Positions 25,988 through 38,440 are shown, counted from the first letter of the stretch. The stretch is 64,000 nucleotides of DNA from Pseudomonas sp. UBA4617 (GCF_002386445.1 NZ_DGIR01000018.1:32577-96576), one strand, 5' to 3'. Made by a program: numbers and translations. Notes: a model not told the origin generated them from the sequence alone.

Positions 25988-26392
25988 ATGGTTGAAAATA
26001 GCGAATTGCGCAAAGCCGGTCTCAAGGTGACCCTGCCTCGAGTCAAGATCCTTCAGATGCTCGACTCGACCGAGCAGCGTCACATGAGCGCCGAGGATGT
26101 CTACAAGGCGCTGATGGAGGCTGGCGAAGACGTGGGCCTGGCCACCGTCTATCGCGTACTGACCCAGTTCGAAGCGGCGGGTCTGGTGGTTCGCCACAAC
26201 TTCGACGGCGGTCACGCAGTATTTGAACTGGCTGACGGTGGCCACCACGATCATATGGTCAACGTGGATACCAGTGAGGTCATCGAGTTCATGGATGCCG
26301 AGATCGAGAAGCGTCAGCGCGAAATCGTGGCCGAGCATGGCTATGAGCTGGTGGACCACAATCTGGTTCTGTACGTGCGTAAGAAGAAGTAA
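25988..26392 (+). CDS. fur: Ferric uptake regulator
   Basis: Encodes 134 aa, the standard Pseudomonas Fur length. A winged helix (KAGLKVTLPRVKILQMLDS...) is followed by the metal sites in HNFDGGHAVFELADGGHHDHMVNVDTSEVIEF. The CxxC zinc motif of E. coli Fur is absent, as is usual in pseudomonads. With Fe2+ it represses iron-uptake genes; the receptor at 12883 has a possible Fur box. The start at 25988 fits the family; the frame is open further upstream into bamE. Confidence 0.97.
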   Translation: MVENSELRKAGLKVTLPRVKILQMLDSTEQRHMSAEDVYKALMEAGEDVGLATVYRVLTQFEAAGLVVRHNFDGGHAVFELADGGHHDHMVNVDTSEVIEFMDAEIEKRQREIVAEHGYELVDHNLVLYVRKKK

Positions 26393-26416
26393 CGATTTTC
26401 TATCGTTATGAATGGC

Positions 26417-26440
26417 AAAAGCGACCTTCGGGTCGCCTTT
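26417..26440 (+). terminator. Probable terminator after fur
   Basis: GCGACC-TTCG-GGTCGC stem with a stable tetraloop (26421-26436), preceded by AAAA and followed by CTTT. Confidence 0.7.
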
Positions 26441-26474
26441 GTGCTTTTGGGGGCTGAGAAGTATGTCGTTTGTT

Positions 26475-26571
26475 CCGGCCTCTTCGCGGGTAAACCCGCT
26501 CCCACAGGTATTGCACAGGCCTCAGGCTCGGTGAATATCCTGTGGGGGCGGGTTTACCCGCGAAGAGGCCT
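26475..26571. repeat. REP pair, inverted (putida type)
   Basis: CTCTTCGCGGGTAAACCCGC at 26480-26499 faces its reverse complement in the second copy (26539-26571). It lies between convergent fur and recN. Confidence 0.88.
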
Positions 26572-26583
26572 GGAAATCAGGGC

Positions 26584-28257
26584 TCAGGCTTTGCCGCTCA
26601 CAACCATCTTGCGCGCATGCGCCAGGGATTCCTTGGTCAGGTCGATGCCACCGAGCATCCGCGCTACTTCCTCGACCCGCTCGCGCTTGCCCAGGCTGGT
26701 CACGGCAGTGTGGGTGGTATCGCTGTTACGCACCTTGTGCACGAACAAGTGATGGTGCCCTTGTGCGGCAACCTGCGGCAGGTGAGTCACGGTCAGCACC
26801 TGGCCGCGTTCGCCCAGGCGACGCAACAGCTGACCGACGATTTCCGCAGTTGGCCCGCCAATACCAACGTCGACTTCGTCGAATACCAGGGTGGGGATGC
26901 GCGACGTCTGCGCGGTAATGACCTGGATCGCCAGGCTGATGCGCGACAGCTCACCGCCCGAAGCAACCTTGGCCAGGCCCTTGAGCGGCTGGCCGGGGTT
27001 GGCGCTGACCAGCAGTTCGATCTGTTCCAGGCCATGCGGTGACAGGTCGTCGCCCTCGTTTGGCGTCAGGGCGATGCAGAAGCGCCCACCGGGCATGCCC
27101 AGGCGCTGGATCTCCTGCTCTACCGCCACTGCCAGCTGTTGCGCCGCCTGCTGGCGCAGGGCGCTGAGCTCGCGAGCCTTCTCTTGATAGTGGTGGGCGA
27201 AGGCAGTCAGCTCTTCGCCCAGGCGCTCGATCGATTCGTCACTGGCATTCAGGCCCTCCAGCTCCTCCATCAGTTGCTGCTGCAGGTGAGGCAGCTCGGT
27301 GGGGTGCACGCGGTGTTTGCGCGCCAGCGTATAGATGGTGTCGAGGCGTTCTTCCAGGGCCTGTAGCCGCATGGGGTCGGCGTCGAAGTTGTCGAGGAAG
27401 CGGTTGAGCTCGCCGATGGCTTCCTCGACCTGGATCTGCGCACTGGCAAGCAGGTTGGCCGCTTCGTTCAGTGCCTTGGGCGAATGAGTGGCGGCTCCCA
27501 GGCGATTGAGGCTGGCGGTGAGGGCGCTGAGTACGTTGCCCGAGTCGCTTTCGCTGCATTGGTCGATAACCTGGCGGCATATGCCGAACAGCGCTTCGGC
27601 GCTGGTCAGTTGCTTGTGTTCCTGCTCCAGGTGTTCCAGTTCGTGCTCGCCCAGCCCGAGGTTGTCCAGCTCTTCCAGCTGGTAGCTGAGCAACTGGTGG
27701 CGGGCGCGTTGCTCGTCGCCGGAATTGGACAGGCGCTCGAGTTCCAGGCGGGTCTGGTTCCAGCGTTTGGCAGCCAGTTGCACCTGGCGGGCCAGGTCGA
27801 CGGCGCCGGCGTACTCGTCGAGCAGGCGGCGATGGGTGTCGGGCTTCAGCAGCGACTGGTGCTCATGCTGGCTGTGAATGTCGATCAGCAGTTCGCCCAG
27901 CGCCTTGAGGTCGCCGAGCGGGCAGGGCGTGCCGTTGATGTAGCCGCGGCTGCGGCCTTCGGCGGTGATCACCCGGCGCAGGATGCACAGGCCGTCGTTG
28001 TCCAGGTCGCGCTCGGCCAGCCAGGCATGGGCCTCGGGAATGTCCACCAGGTCGAAGGTGGCAAGGATGTCTGCCTTGTCCGTGCCGGGGCGTACCACGC
28101 CGCTGTCGGCCCGGTCGCCCAGGGCCAGGCCGAGGGCATCGAGCATGATCGATTTGCCGGCGCCGGTTTCGCCGGTGATGACGGACATGCCGCGGGCGAT
28201 CTCGAGGTCGAGGTGTTCGACGATGGCGTAGTTGTGAATGGACAGGTGCACCAGCAT
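26584..28257 (-). CDS. recN: DNA repair protein RecN
   Basis: Encodes 557 aa, an SMC-like ATPase. Walker A is GETGAGKS near residue 30; long coiled-coil segments run from about 150 to 370; the signature and Walker B lie near the end (ASGGELSRISLAIQ, TLVFDEVDVGIGG). It acts in recombinational repair of double-strand breaks, holding DNA ends with RecA. It lies between fur and the grpE operon as in other pseudomonads. No LexA box was recognised in the gap to grpE. Confidence 0.96.
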   Translation of the reverse strand: MLVHLSIHNYAIVEHLDLEIARGMSVITGETGAGKSIMLDALGLALGDRADSGVVRPGTDKADILATFDLVDIPEAHAWLAERDLDNDGLCILRRVITAEGRSRGYINGTPCPLGDLKALGELLIDIHSQHEHQSLLKPDTHRRLLDEYAGAVDLARQVQLAAKRWNQTRLELERLSNSGDEQRARHQLLSYQLEELDNLGLGEHELEHLEQEHKQLTSAEALFGICRQVIDQCSESDSGNVLSALTASLNRLGAATHSPKALNEAANLLASAQIQVEEAIGELNRFLDNFDADPMRLQALEERLDTIYTLARKHRVHPTELPHLQQQLMEELEGLNASDESIERLGEELTAFAHHYQEKARELSALRQQAAQQLAVAVEQEIQRLGMPGGRFCIALTPNEGDDLSPHGLEQIELLVSANPGQPLKGLAKVASGGELSRISLAIQVITAQTSRIPTLVFDEVDVGIGGPTAEIVGQLLRRLGERGQVLTVTHLPQVAAQGHHHLFVHKVRNSDTTHTAVTSLGKRERVEEVARMLGGIDLTKESLAHARKMVVSGKA

Positions 28258-28364
28258 GAGGGCAGCTCCCGAAAGTCAGGTCTGGTTATTTATACAGTAC
28301 TTTTTTCAGGCCTGCCAATGCCCTTTGCCGGATTGTGTTGCCGGGCGGAAAACCACCTTGCCCC

Positions 28365-28392
28365 CTTGAAGCTGGTTTTTCCGGCCCCATAT
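28365..28392 (+). promoter_or_regulatory. Sigma-32 promoter of grpE
   Basis: CTTGAA (28365-28370), a 14-nt spacer and CCCCATAT (28385-28392), very close to the heat-shock consensus, about 60 nt upstream of grpE. Confidence 0.88.
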
Positions 28393-28450
28393 AGCCGACA
28401 TCCAAGGCGAGCGTGGCTCGCAGTCCACAAATTTGCGCAGGAGAGACCCC

Positions 28451-29008
28451 ATGGCTGATGAACAGCTGAACGAGAAAGACCTTAACGTGGAAGAAGCCGG
28501 TGCAGGCAATGCTGCTGACGCCCGTGTTCTGGAACTCGAGGAACAGCTGGCCGCAGCCAAGGACCAGGCGCTGCGCGCCGTTGCCGACGTACAGAATGCG
28601 CGTCGCCGTGCCGAGCAGGATGTCGAGAAGGCCCACAAGTTCGCCCTGGAGAAGTTCGCCGGCGACTTGCTGCCGGTGATCGACAGCCTGGAACTGGCCC
28701 TGGCCCACTCCAGTGCCGAAGACGAGAACGTCAAGCAGATCCGCGAAGGTGTGGAGCTGACCCTGAAGATGTTCCAGGACACCCTCAAGCGCTACAACCT
28801 CGAAGCCATCGACCCGCACGGCCAGCCGTTCAACCCTGAGCATCACCAGGCCATGGCCATGCAGGAAAACGCCGAGGTGGAGCCGAACAGCGTGCTCAAC
28901 GTGTTCCAGAAGGGCTACCTGCTCAATGGCCGTCTGCTGCGCCCCGCCATGGTGGTGGTCAGCAAGGCGCCAAGCGCGCCGCAACCCTCTATCGATGAAA
29001 AGGCTTGA
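28451..29008 (+). CDS. grpE: Nucleotide exchange factor GrpE
   Basis: Encodes 185 aa. An acidic N-terminus and a long coiled coil (residues 22-70, ELEEQLAAAKDQALRAVADVQNARRR) are followed by the small beta domain (PNSVLNVFQKGYLLNGRLLRPAMVVVSK). GrpE releases ADP from DnaK. The start at 28451 follows AGGAGAG. First gene of the grpE-dnaK-dnaJ series; a sigma-32 promoter lies upstream and a second one overlaps its stop codon. Confidence 0.97.
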   Translation: MADEQLNEKDLNVEEAGAGNAADARVLELEEQLAAAKDQALRAVADVQNARRRAEQDVEKAHKFALEKFAGDLLPVIDSLELALAHSSAEDENVKQIREGVELTLKMFQDTLKRYNLEAIDPHGQPFNPEHHQAMAMQENAEVEPNSVLNVFQKGYLLNGRLLRPAMVVVSKAPSAPQPSIDEKA

Positions 29009-29031
29009 AATCCTTCCGGGCATCCCCATCT
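29004..29031 (+). promoter_or_regulatory. Second sigma-32 promoter, upstream of dnaK
   Basis: CTTGAAA (29004-29010), a 13-nt spacer and CCCCATCT (29024-29031). The -35 box overlaps the grpE stop codon and the promoter lies about 80 nt upstream of dnaK. Confidence 0.87.
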
Positions 29032-29109
29032 AGGTGTCAAGCCTTCAAGTATTACCGCAGTTGGCCACAGTAGCCGCTGCTACCAAATTCAAGTCTCGGG
29101 AGAGTTAAC

Positions 29110-31035
29110 ATGGGCAAAATCATCGGTATCGACCTGGGGACCACCAACTCGTGCGTCTCCGTTCTGGAAAACGGTAACGTCAAGGTCATTGAAAACGCCG
29201 AAGGCGCGCGTACCACCCCTTCGATCGTCGCCTACGCCAATGACGGCGAAATCCTGGTTGGTCAGTCGGCCAAGCGCCAGGCTGTGACCAACCCGCACAA
29301 CACCCTGTTCGCAGTGAAGCGCCTGATCGGCCGCCGCTTCGAAGAAGACGTCGTGCAGAAAGACATCAAGCTGGTGCCATACAAGATCGTCAAGGCCAGC
29401 AATGGCGACGCCTGGGTACAGGCCAGCGGCAAGGACATGGCGCCACCGCAGATCAGCGCCGAAGTCCTGAAGAAGATGAAGAAGACCGCCGAAGACTACC
29501 TCGGCGAGCCCGTCACCGAAGCGGTCATCACCGTTCCGGCCTACTTCAACGACAGCCAGCGCCAGGCCACCAAGGACGCCGGTCGCATCGCCGGCCTGGA
29601 CGTGAAGCGCATCATCAACGAACCGACCGCCGCTGCGCTGGCCTACGGCATGGACAAGGCCAAGGGCGACCACACCGTCATCGTCTACGACCTGGGTGGT
29701 GGTACCTTCGACGTATCGGTCATCGAAATCGCCGAAGTCGACGGTGAGCATCAGTTTGAAGTGCTGGCCACCAACGGTGACACCTTCCTCGGTGGTGAAG
29801 ACTTCGACATGCGCCTGATCGACTACCTTGTCGACGAGTTCAAGAAAGAGTCCGGCATGGACCTGAAGAACGATCCGCTGGCTCTGCAGCGCCTGAAGGA
29901 AGCTGCCGAGAAGGCCAAGATCGAACTGTCGTCCTCGCAGTCGACCGATGTCAACCTGCCGTACATCACTGCAGACGCGACCGGTCCGAAGCACCTGAAC
30001 GTGAAGATCTCCCGCGCCAAGCTGGAGTCGCTGGTCGAAGACCTGGTTCAGCGCACCATCGAGCCGTGCCGTATCGCCCTGAAGGACGCTGGCATCGACG
30101 TCGCCAAGATCGACGACGTGATCCTAGTCGGCGGCCAGACCCGTATGCCGATGGTACAGAAAGCCGTTGCCGACTTCTTCGGCAAGGAAGCCCGTAAGGA
30201 TGTCAACCCTGACGAAGCCGTGGCCATGGGTGCTGCCATCCAGGGCGCCGTACTGGCCGGTGACGTGAAGGACGTACTGCTGCTGGACGTCAGCCCGCTG
30301 ACCCTGGGTATCGAAACCATGGGTGGCGTGATGACTTCGCTGATCGAGAAGAACACCACCATTCCGACCAAGAAGTCGCAGGTGTTCTCGACTGCCGACG
30401 ACAACCAGGCTGCCGTGACCATTCACGTGCTGCAGGGTGAGCGCAAGCAGGCTGCCCAGAACAAGTCGTTGGGCAAGTTCGACCTGGCTGACATCCCGCC
30501 GGCTCCGCGTGGCGTGCCGCAGATCGAAGTGACCTTTGACATCGACGCCAACGGCATCCTGCACGTCAGCGCGAAAGACAAGGCCACCGGCAAGTCGCAG
30601 TCGATCGTGATCAAGGCCAACTCCGGCCTGTCGGACGAAGAAATCGAGCGCATGGTGCGCGACGCCGAGGCCAACGCCGAGGAAGACCGCAAGTTCGAAG
30701 AGCTGGCCGCTGCCCGTAACCAGGGTGACGCGCTGGTTCACTCGACCCGCAAGATGGTCGCTGACGCCGGTGACAAGGTTACCGCCGAAGAGAAAACTGC
30801 CATTGAGGCTGCCGTGGTTGCCCTGGAAGCCGCTGTCAAAGGCGACGACAAGGCTGCCATCGACGCCAGGGTCGAAGAGCTGTCCAAGGTTTCAGCACCG
30901 GTTGCCCAGAAGATGTACGCCGAGCAGTCGGCAGAACAGCCTCAGGGTGGCGCGCAGCACGCCGAGCCGGAAGCCAAGCACGACGACGTGGTTGACGCCG
31001 AGTTCGAAGAAGTGAAAGACAACAACAAGCAGTAA
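29110..31035 (+). CDS. dnaK: Chaperone DnaK (Hsp70)
   Basis: Encodes 641 aa. The nucleotide-binding domain (IGIDLGTTNSCVSV, VYDLGGGTFDVSVIEI, ILVGGQTRMP) is followed by a substrate-binding domain and a lid ending in the acidic tail VDAEFEEVKDN. It refolds proteins with DnaJ and GrpE and holds sigma-32 for degradation. It has its own sigma-32 promoter at 29004 besides read-through from grpE. Confidence 0.98.
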   Translation: MGKIIGIDLGTTNSCVSVLENGNVKVIENAEGARTTPSIVAYANDGEILVGQSAKRQAVTNPHNTLFAVKRLIGRRFEEDVVQKDIKLVPYKIVKASNGDAWVQASGKDMAPPQISAEVLKKMKKTAEDYLGEPVTEAVITVPAYFNDSQRQATKDAGRIAGLDVKRIINEPTAAALAYGMDKAKGDHTVIVYDLGGGTFDVSVIEIAEVDGEHQFEVLATNGDTFLGGEDFDMRLIDYLVDEFKKESGMDLKNDPLALQRLKEAAEKAKIELSSSQSTDVNLPYITADATGPKHLNVKISRAKLESLVEDLVQRTIEPCRIALKDAGIDVAKIDDVILVGGQTRMPMVQKAVADFFGKEARKDVNPDEAVAMGAAIQGAVLAGDVKDVLLLDVSPLTLGIETMGGVMTSLIEKNTTIPTKKSQVFSTADDNQAAVTIHVLQGERKQAAQNKSLGKFDLADIPPAPRGVPQIEVTFDIDANGILHVSAKDKATGKSQSIVIKANSGLSDEEIERMVRDAEANAEEDRKFEELAAARNQGDALVHSTRKMVADAGDKVTAEEKTAIEAAVVALEAAVKGDDKAAIDARVEELSKVSAPVAQKMYAEQSAEQPQGGAQHAEPEAKHDDVVDAEFEEVKDNNKQ

Positions 31036-31232
31036 TCCCTGCATGTTGTCGGCCAGTTCACCGTCGTTTGCCGGGGAGCTGGTAGGATGTCGCCGCGCGG
31101 GGGCTTGCTCCCGCGTTGGCGTATCTGGAATTCGAGAATCTTTACAGCATCTGTCAGCGGCCCAGGTGGGCCAACGGCAGGTGCTGATGGCGTGGCGCAG
31201 ATGCCAGACGCCCAACAAGGTGCAAATGACCT

Positions 31233-32357
31233 ATGTCCAAGCGTGATTATTATGAGGTCCTGGGTGTCGAGCGCGGCGCCAGCGAAGCTGACCTCAAGAA
31301 GGCCTATCGCCGTCTGGCGATGAAGTACCACCCTGACCGCAACCCCGGCGACAAAGAGTCCGAAGACAAGTTCAAGGAGGCCAACGAGGCCTACGAAGTG
31401 CTGTCTGACGCGAGCAAGCGCGCGGCGTTCGACCAGTATGGTCATGCTGGCGTGGACCCGAGCATGGGTGGCGGTGGTGCCGGTTTCGGCGGTGCCAACT
31501 TCTCCGACATCTTTGGCGATGTGTTCAGCGACTTCTTCGGTGGTGGCCGCGGCGGTGGACGTGGCGGCGCCCAGCGTGGCAGCGACCTGCGCTACACCCT
31601 GGAGCTGAACCTGGAAGAAGCGGTGCGTGGCACCACGGTCAGTATCCGCGTGCCTACCCTGGTCAACTGCCAGCCTTGCGACGGCTCGGGGGCCAGGAAA
31701 GGTTCCACGCCGTCGACCTGCCCGACCTGTGGCGGTATCGGCCAGGTGCGCATGCAGCAGGGCTTCTTCTCGGTGCAGCAAACCTGCCCGCGCTGCCATG
31801 GCCAGGGCAAGATCATCACCGACCCATGCACCTCGTGCCACGGCGAAGGTCGTGTCGAAGAATACAAGACGCTGTCGGTCAAGGTGCCGGCGGGTGTCGA
31901 TACCGGCGACCGTATCCGCCTGTCGGGCGAGGGCGAGGCCGGTACCCATGGCGGCCCGACCGGCGATCTGTACGTGGTGATCAATGTGCGTGAGCACGAG
32001 ATCTTTCAGCGTGATGGCAAGCACCTGTACTGCGAAGTGCCGATCAGCTTCACTGATGCCGCCCTGGGCGGCGAGCTGGAAGTGCCCACGCTCGATGGTC
32101 GCGTGAAGCTGAAGATCCCCGAAGGCACCCAGACCGGCAAGCAGTTCCGCCTGCGCGGCAAGGGCGTTGCCCCGGTGCGCGGTGGTGGTGCTGGTGACCT
32201 GTTGTGCCGCGTGGCGGTGGAAACCCCGGTCAATCTCAGCCGCCGCCAGCGCGAGCTGCTCGAAGAGCTGCGTGACTCGCTGGAAGGCGACAGCTCCCAC
32301 TCGCCAAAGGCCAGTGGCTGGTTCGATGGCGTGAAGCGCTTCTTCGGCGACCTCTGA
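31233..32357 (+). CDS. dnaJ: Chaperone DnaJ (Hsp40)
   Basis: Encodes 374 aa. The J domain has the HPD motif (His33-Pro34-Asp35), followed by a Gly/Phe-rich segment, a zinc domain with four CxxCxGxG-type repeats (CQPCDGSG, CPTCGGIG, CPRCHGQG, CTSCHGEG) and C-terminal substrate domains. Co-chaperone of DnaK. The 197-nt gap after dnaK shows no sigma-32 match and contains small GC hairpins, so it is probably co-transcribed with dnaK. Confidence 0.98.
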   Translation: MSKRDYYEVLGVERGASEADLKKAYRRLAMKYHPDRNPGDKESEDKFKEANEAYEVLSDASKRAAFDQYGHAGVDPSMGGGGAGFGGANFSDIFGDVFSDFFGGGRGGGRGGAQRGSDLRYTLELNLEEAVRGTTVSIRVPTLVNCQPCDGSGARKGSTPSTCPTCGGIGQVRMQQGFFSVQQTCPRCHGQGKIITDPCTSCHGEGRVEEYKTLSVKVPAGVDTGDRIRLSGEGEAGTHGGPTGDLYVVINVREHEIFQRDGKHLYCEVPISFTDAALGGELEVPTLDGRVKLKIPEGTQTGKQFRLRGKGVAPVRGGGAGDLLCRVAVETPVNLSRRQRELLEELRDSLEGDSSHSPKASGWFDGVKRFFGDL

Positions 32358-32370
32358 CAAGGATAAGGCT

Positions 32371-33174
32371 ATGCGACGTATTGCAGTGATGGGTGCGGCA
32401 GGGCGAATGGGCAAGACCCTTATCGAAGCCGTGCAACAAACGCCGGGTGCGGGATTGACGGCGGCGATCGATCGCCCTGACAGCTCGCTGGTTGGGGCTG
32501 ATGCCGGTGAGCTGGCAGCTCTTGGTCGGATTGGCGTGTTGTTGTCCGACGATCTGGCCAAGGTCGCCGACGAATTCGACGTGCTGATCGACTTCACTCA
32601 CCCTTCGGTAACCCTGAAAAACCTCGCATTCTGCCGCAAGCACGGTAAGGCGATGATCATCGGCACCACCGGTTTTACGGTTGAAGAGAAGCAGCTGCTG
32701 GCTGAGGCTGGCAAGGACATCCCCATTGTGTTCGCTGCCAACTTCAGCGTGGGTGTGAACCTCAGCCTCAAGCTGCTTGACCTGGCTGCCCGGGTGTTGG
32801 GCGATGATGTCGATATCGAGATCATCGAGGCACATCACCGGCACAAGGTCGATGCCCCATCGGGTACTGCGTTGCGCATGGGTGAAGTGGTTGCCAATGC
32901 GCTGGGCCGGGATCTGCAGGAAGTGGCCGTGTATGGCCGCGAAGGGCAGACTGGCGCGCGTGACCGCAAGACGATCGGCTTCGCCACTGTACGCGCCGGC
33001 GATGTGGTAGGTGATCACACCGTTCTGTTCGCAGCAGAAGGCGAGCGCCTGGAAATCACCCACAAGGCTTCCAGCCGCATGACCTTCGCCAAGGGCGCCG
33101 TGCGTGCGGCGCTGTGGCTGGATGGGCGTGAGCCTGGGCTGTATGACATGCAGGACGTGCTCGAGCTGCACTGA
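32371..33174 (+). CDS. dapB: 4-hydroxy-tetrahydrodipicolinate reductase
   Basis: Encodes 267 aa. The Rossmann motif MGAAGRMGKTLIEAV, DFTHPS, the family signature EIIEAHHRHKVDAPSGTALRMGE and the C-terminal VLELH are all present. It makes tetrahydrodipicolinate for lysine and peptidoglycan. It starts 13 nt after dnaJ. A REP pair and then a strong terminator follow, separating it from carA. Confidence 0.97.
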   Translation: MRRIAVMGAAGRMGKTLIEAVQQTPGAGLTAAIDRPDSSLVGADAGELAALGRIGVLLSDDLAKVADEFDVLIDFTHPSVTLKNLAFCRKHGKAMIIGTTGFTVEEKQLLAEAGKDIPIVFAANFSVGVNLSLKLLDLAARVLGDDVDIEIIEAHHRHKVDAPSGTALRMGEVVANALGRDLQEVAVYGREGQTGARDRKTIGFATVRAGDVVGDHTVLFAAEGERLEITHKASSRMTFAKGAVRAALWLDGREPGLYDMQDVLELH

Positions 33175-33187
33175 CCTGCAGATTGGT

Positions 33188-33287
33188 GTCGGCTTCTTCG
33201 CGGGTAAACCCGCTCCCACAGGGTTCATGCAGGTTTCAGGCTTTGCGCAGTCCTTGTAGGAGCGGGTTTACCCGCGAAGAGCCGACA
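33188..33287. repeat. REP pair, inverted (putida type)
   Basis: CTTCTTCGCGGGTAAACCCG (33193-33212) faces its reverse complement in 33252-33287, directly downstream of dapB. Confidence 0.88.
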
Positions 33288-33413
33288 AATGCCAGCTTGT
33301 CGCATTGATATGTTTTAGAGGCACATCTGCGGTAGACCGAAAACGCACTTTTCTGTAAGCTACAGCTTTAGTGTGTCCACTAAAAGCGCGCAGCGAATTG
33401 AATTCAGCACATG
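33288..33413 (+). other. carA leader region, upstream part
   Basis: AT-richer 125 nt between the REP pair and the terminator. It contains a small hairpin (TTTAGTG 33367-33373 with CACTAAA 33378-33384) and an AAGCT/AGCTT dyad just before it. No gene seen. It probably holds the carAB promoter, but no confident -35/-10 pair was found. Confidence 0.45.
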
Positions 33414-33452
33414 AAAGCGGGGTGACGTGTCCATACGTCACTCCGCTTTTTT
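33414..33452 (+). terminator. Strong terminator/attenuator upstream of carA
   Basis: A 15-bp stem (33414-33428 with 33435-33449, one G-U pair) and a 6-nt loop, followed by six T. It lies 45 nt before the carA start and 240 nt after dapB, so it may attenuate carAB rather than only end dapB transcription. Confidence 0.88.
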
Positions 33453-33497
33453 GCAACCTGCGATCGCCCTTTCATGCTTGATTAACGGGAGGTCTTC

Positions 33498-34634
33498 TTG
33501 ACAAAGCCAGCCATACTCGCCCTTGCCGACGGCAGTATTTTTCGCGGTGAAGCCATCGGTGCCGACGGTCAGACCGTTGGTGAGGTGGTGTTCAACACCG
33601 CTATGACCGGCTACCAGGAAATCCTTACAGACCCTTCCTATGCGCAGCAAATCGTTACCCTGACCTACCCGCACATCGGCAATACCGGCACTACCCCGGA
33701 AGACGCCGAGTCGAACCGTGTCTGGTCCGCTGGCCTGGTCATTCGTGACCTGCCGCTGCTGGCCAGCAACTGGCGTAACACCCAGTCGCTGCCGGAGTAC
33801 CTCAAGGCCAACAACGTCGTCGCCATCGCCGGCATCGACACCCGTCGCCTGACCCGGATCCTGCGTGAAAAGGGCGCCCAGAACGGTTGCATCCTTGCCG
33901 GTGACAACATCAGCGAAGAAGCCGCCATCGCCGCTGCCCGTGCCTTTCCTGGCCTGAAGGGCATGGACCTGGCCAAGGTCGTTTCCACCAAGGAGCGCTA
34001 TGAGTGGCGCTCCAGCGTGTGGGAGCTGAAGACCGACAGCCACCCGACCATCGAAGCTGCCGACTTGCCTTACCACGTGGTCGCCTTCGACTACGGCGTC
34101 AAGCTGAACATCCTGCGCATGCTGGTCGCCCGTGGCTGCCGCGTGACCGTGGTGCCGGCCCAGACCCCAGCCAGCGAAGTGCTGGCACTCAACCCGGACG
34201 GCGTGTTCCTGTCCAACGGTCCTGGCGACCCCGAGCCGTGCGACTACGCCATCCAGGCGATCAAGGAAATCCTCGAGACCGAGATCCCGGTGTTCGGCAT
34301 CTGCCTCGGCCACCAGCTGCTGGCCCTGGCCTCCGGCGCCAAGACCGTGAAAATGGGCCACGGCCACCACGGCGCCAACCACCCGGTCCAGGACCTGGAT
34401 ACCGGCGTGGTCATGATCACCAGCCAGAACCACGGCTTTGCCGTTGACGAGGCTACCCTGCCGGGCAACGTCCGCGCCATCCACAAGTCGTTGTTCGACG
34501 GCACCCTGCAGGGTATCGAGCGCACCGACAAGAGCGCGTTCAGCTTCCAGGGTCACCCTGAAGCGAGCCCCGGCCCGACCGATGTCGCGCCTCTGTTCGA
34601 TCGTTTCATCGATGCCATGGCCAAGCGCCGCTGA
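33498..34634 (+). CDS. carA: Carbamoyl phosphate synthase, small (glutaminase) subunit
   Basis: Encodes 378 aa. The class-I glutamine amidotransferase nucleophile is Cys269 in FGICLGHQLLAL, with the His/Glu pair in FQGHPEASPGP. It supplies ammonia to CarB for carbamoyl phosphate, shared by arginine and pyrimidine synthesis. The start is TTG at 33498 behind GGGAGG; no in-frame ATG or GTG lies nearby upstream. The start codon sits 45 nt after a strong terminator hairpin. Confidence 0.96.
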   Translation: MTKPAILALADGSIFRGEAIGADGQTVGEVVFNTAMTGYQEILTDPSYAQQIVTLTYPHIGNTGTTPEDAESNRVWSAGLVIRDLPLLASNWRNTQSLPEYLKANNVVAIAGIDTRRLTRILREKGAQNGCILAGDNISEEAAIAAARAFPGLKGMDLAKVVSTKERYEWRSSVWELKTDSHPTIEAADLPYHVVAFDYGVKLNILRMLVARGCRVTVVPAQTPASEVLALNPDGVFLSNGPGDPEPCDYAIQAIKEILETEIPVFGICLGHQLLALASGAKTVKMGHGHHGANHPVQDLDTGVVMITSQNHGFAVDEATLPGNVRAIHKSLFDGTLQGIERTDKSAFSFQGHPEASPGPTDVAPLFDRFIDAMAKRR

Positions 34635-34739
34635 GCATCCTGCTTCAAGGCCCCGGGCCGGCTAGCGCCGCGCCCGGAAGCGCCTGACCCAGATTGTTCA
34701 AGGCGGCTTGCCGACTGACCCCGGATTTGAGTGACAACC

Positions 34740-37957
<3,218 letters not shown>

Positions 37958-37961
<4 letters not shown>

Positions 37962-38440
37962 GCATTACCAAGTACCCGATGACCGTCCAGGGCGCTCGCG
38001 CCCTGGAAGAGGAACTGCTGTTCCTGAGCAAGACCGAGCGCCCGCGCCTGAGCCAGGCCATTGGTGAGGCGCGCGAGCTGGGTGACCTGAAGGAAAACGC
38101 CGAATACCACGCAGCTCGTGAAGAGCAGGGCATGGTCGAAGCGCGTATCCGCGATATCGAAGGGCGCCTGCAGAACTCGGTGGTGATCGACGTGACCACC
38201 ATTGCTCACACCGGTAAGGTGATTTTCGGCACTACCGTAGTGCTGGCCAACACCGAAACCGATGATGAGGTGACCTACCAGATCGTTGGCGAAGATGAAG
38301 CTGACGTGAAGAAAGGCAAGCTGTCGAACAGTGCCCCGATCGCCCGTGCCATCATTGGCAAGGAAGAAGGGGATACCGTTGTCGTGAAGACGCCAAACGG
38401 TACGGTCGAGTACGAGATTGTCGAAGTCAAGCACATCTGA
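37958..38440 (+). CDS. greA: Transcription elongation factor GreA
   Basis: Encodes 160 aa. The N-terminal coiled coil with the acidic tip (ARELGDLKENAEYHAAREEQ) is followed by the C-terminal FKBP-like domain (GKEEGDTVVVKTPNGTVEYEIVEV). It makes RNA polymerase cleave backtracked transcripts. ATGA overlap with carB means translational coupling; the arrangement carAB-greA is conserved in pseudomonads. Confidence 0.97.

Noticed and set aside
29089..29994. Long open frame antisense to dnaK
   Set aside because: No start signal and no recognisable family. It is a by-product of GC-rich third positions opposite a certain gene.
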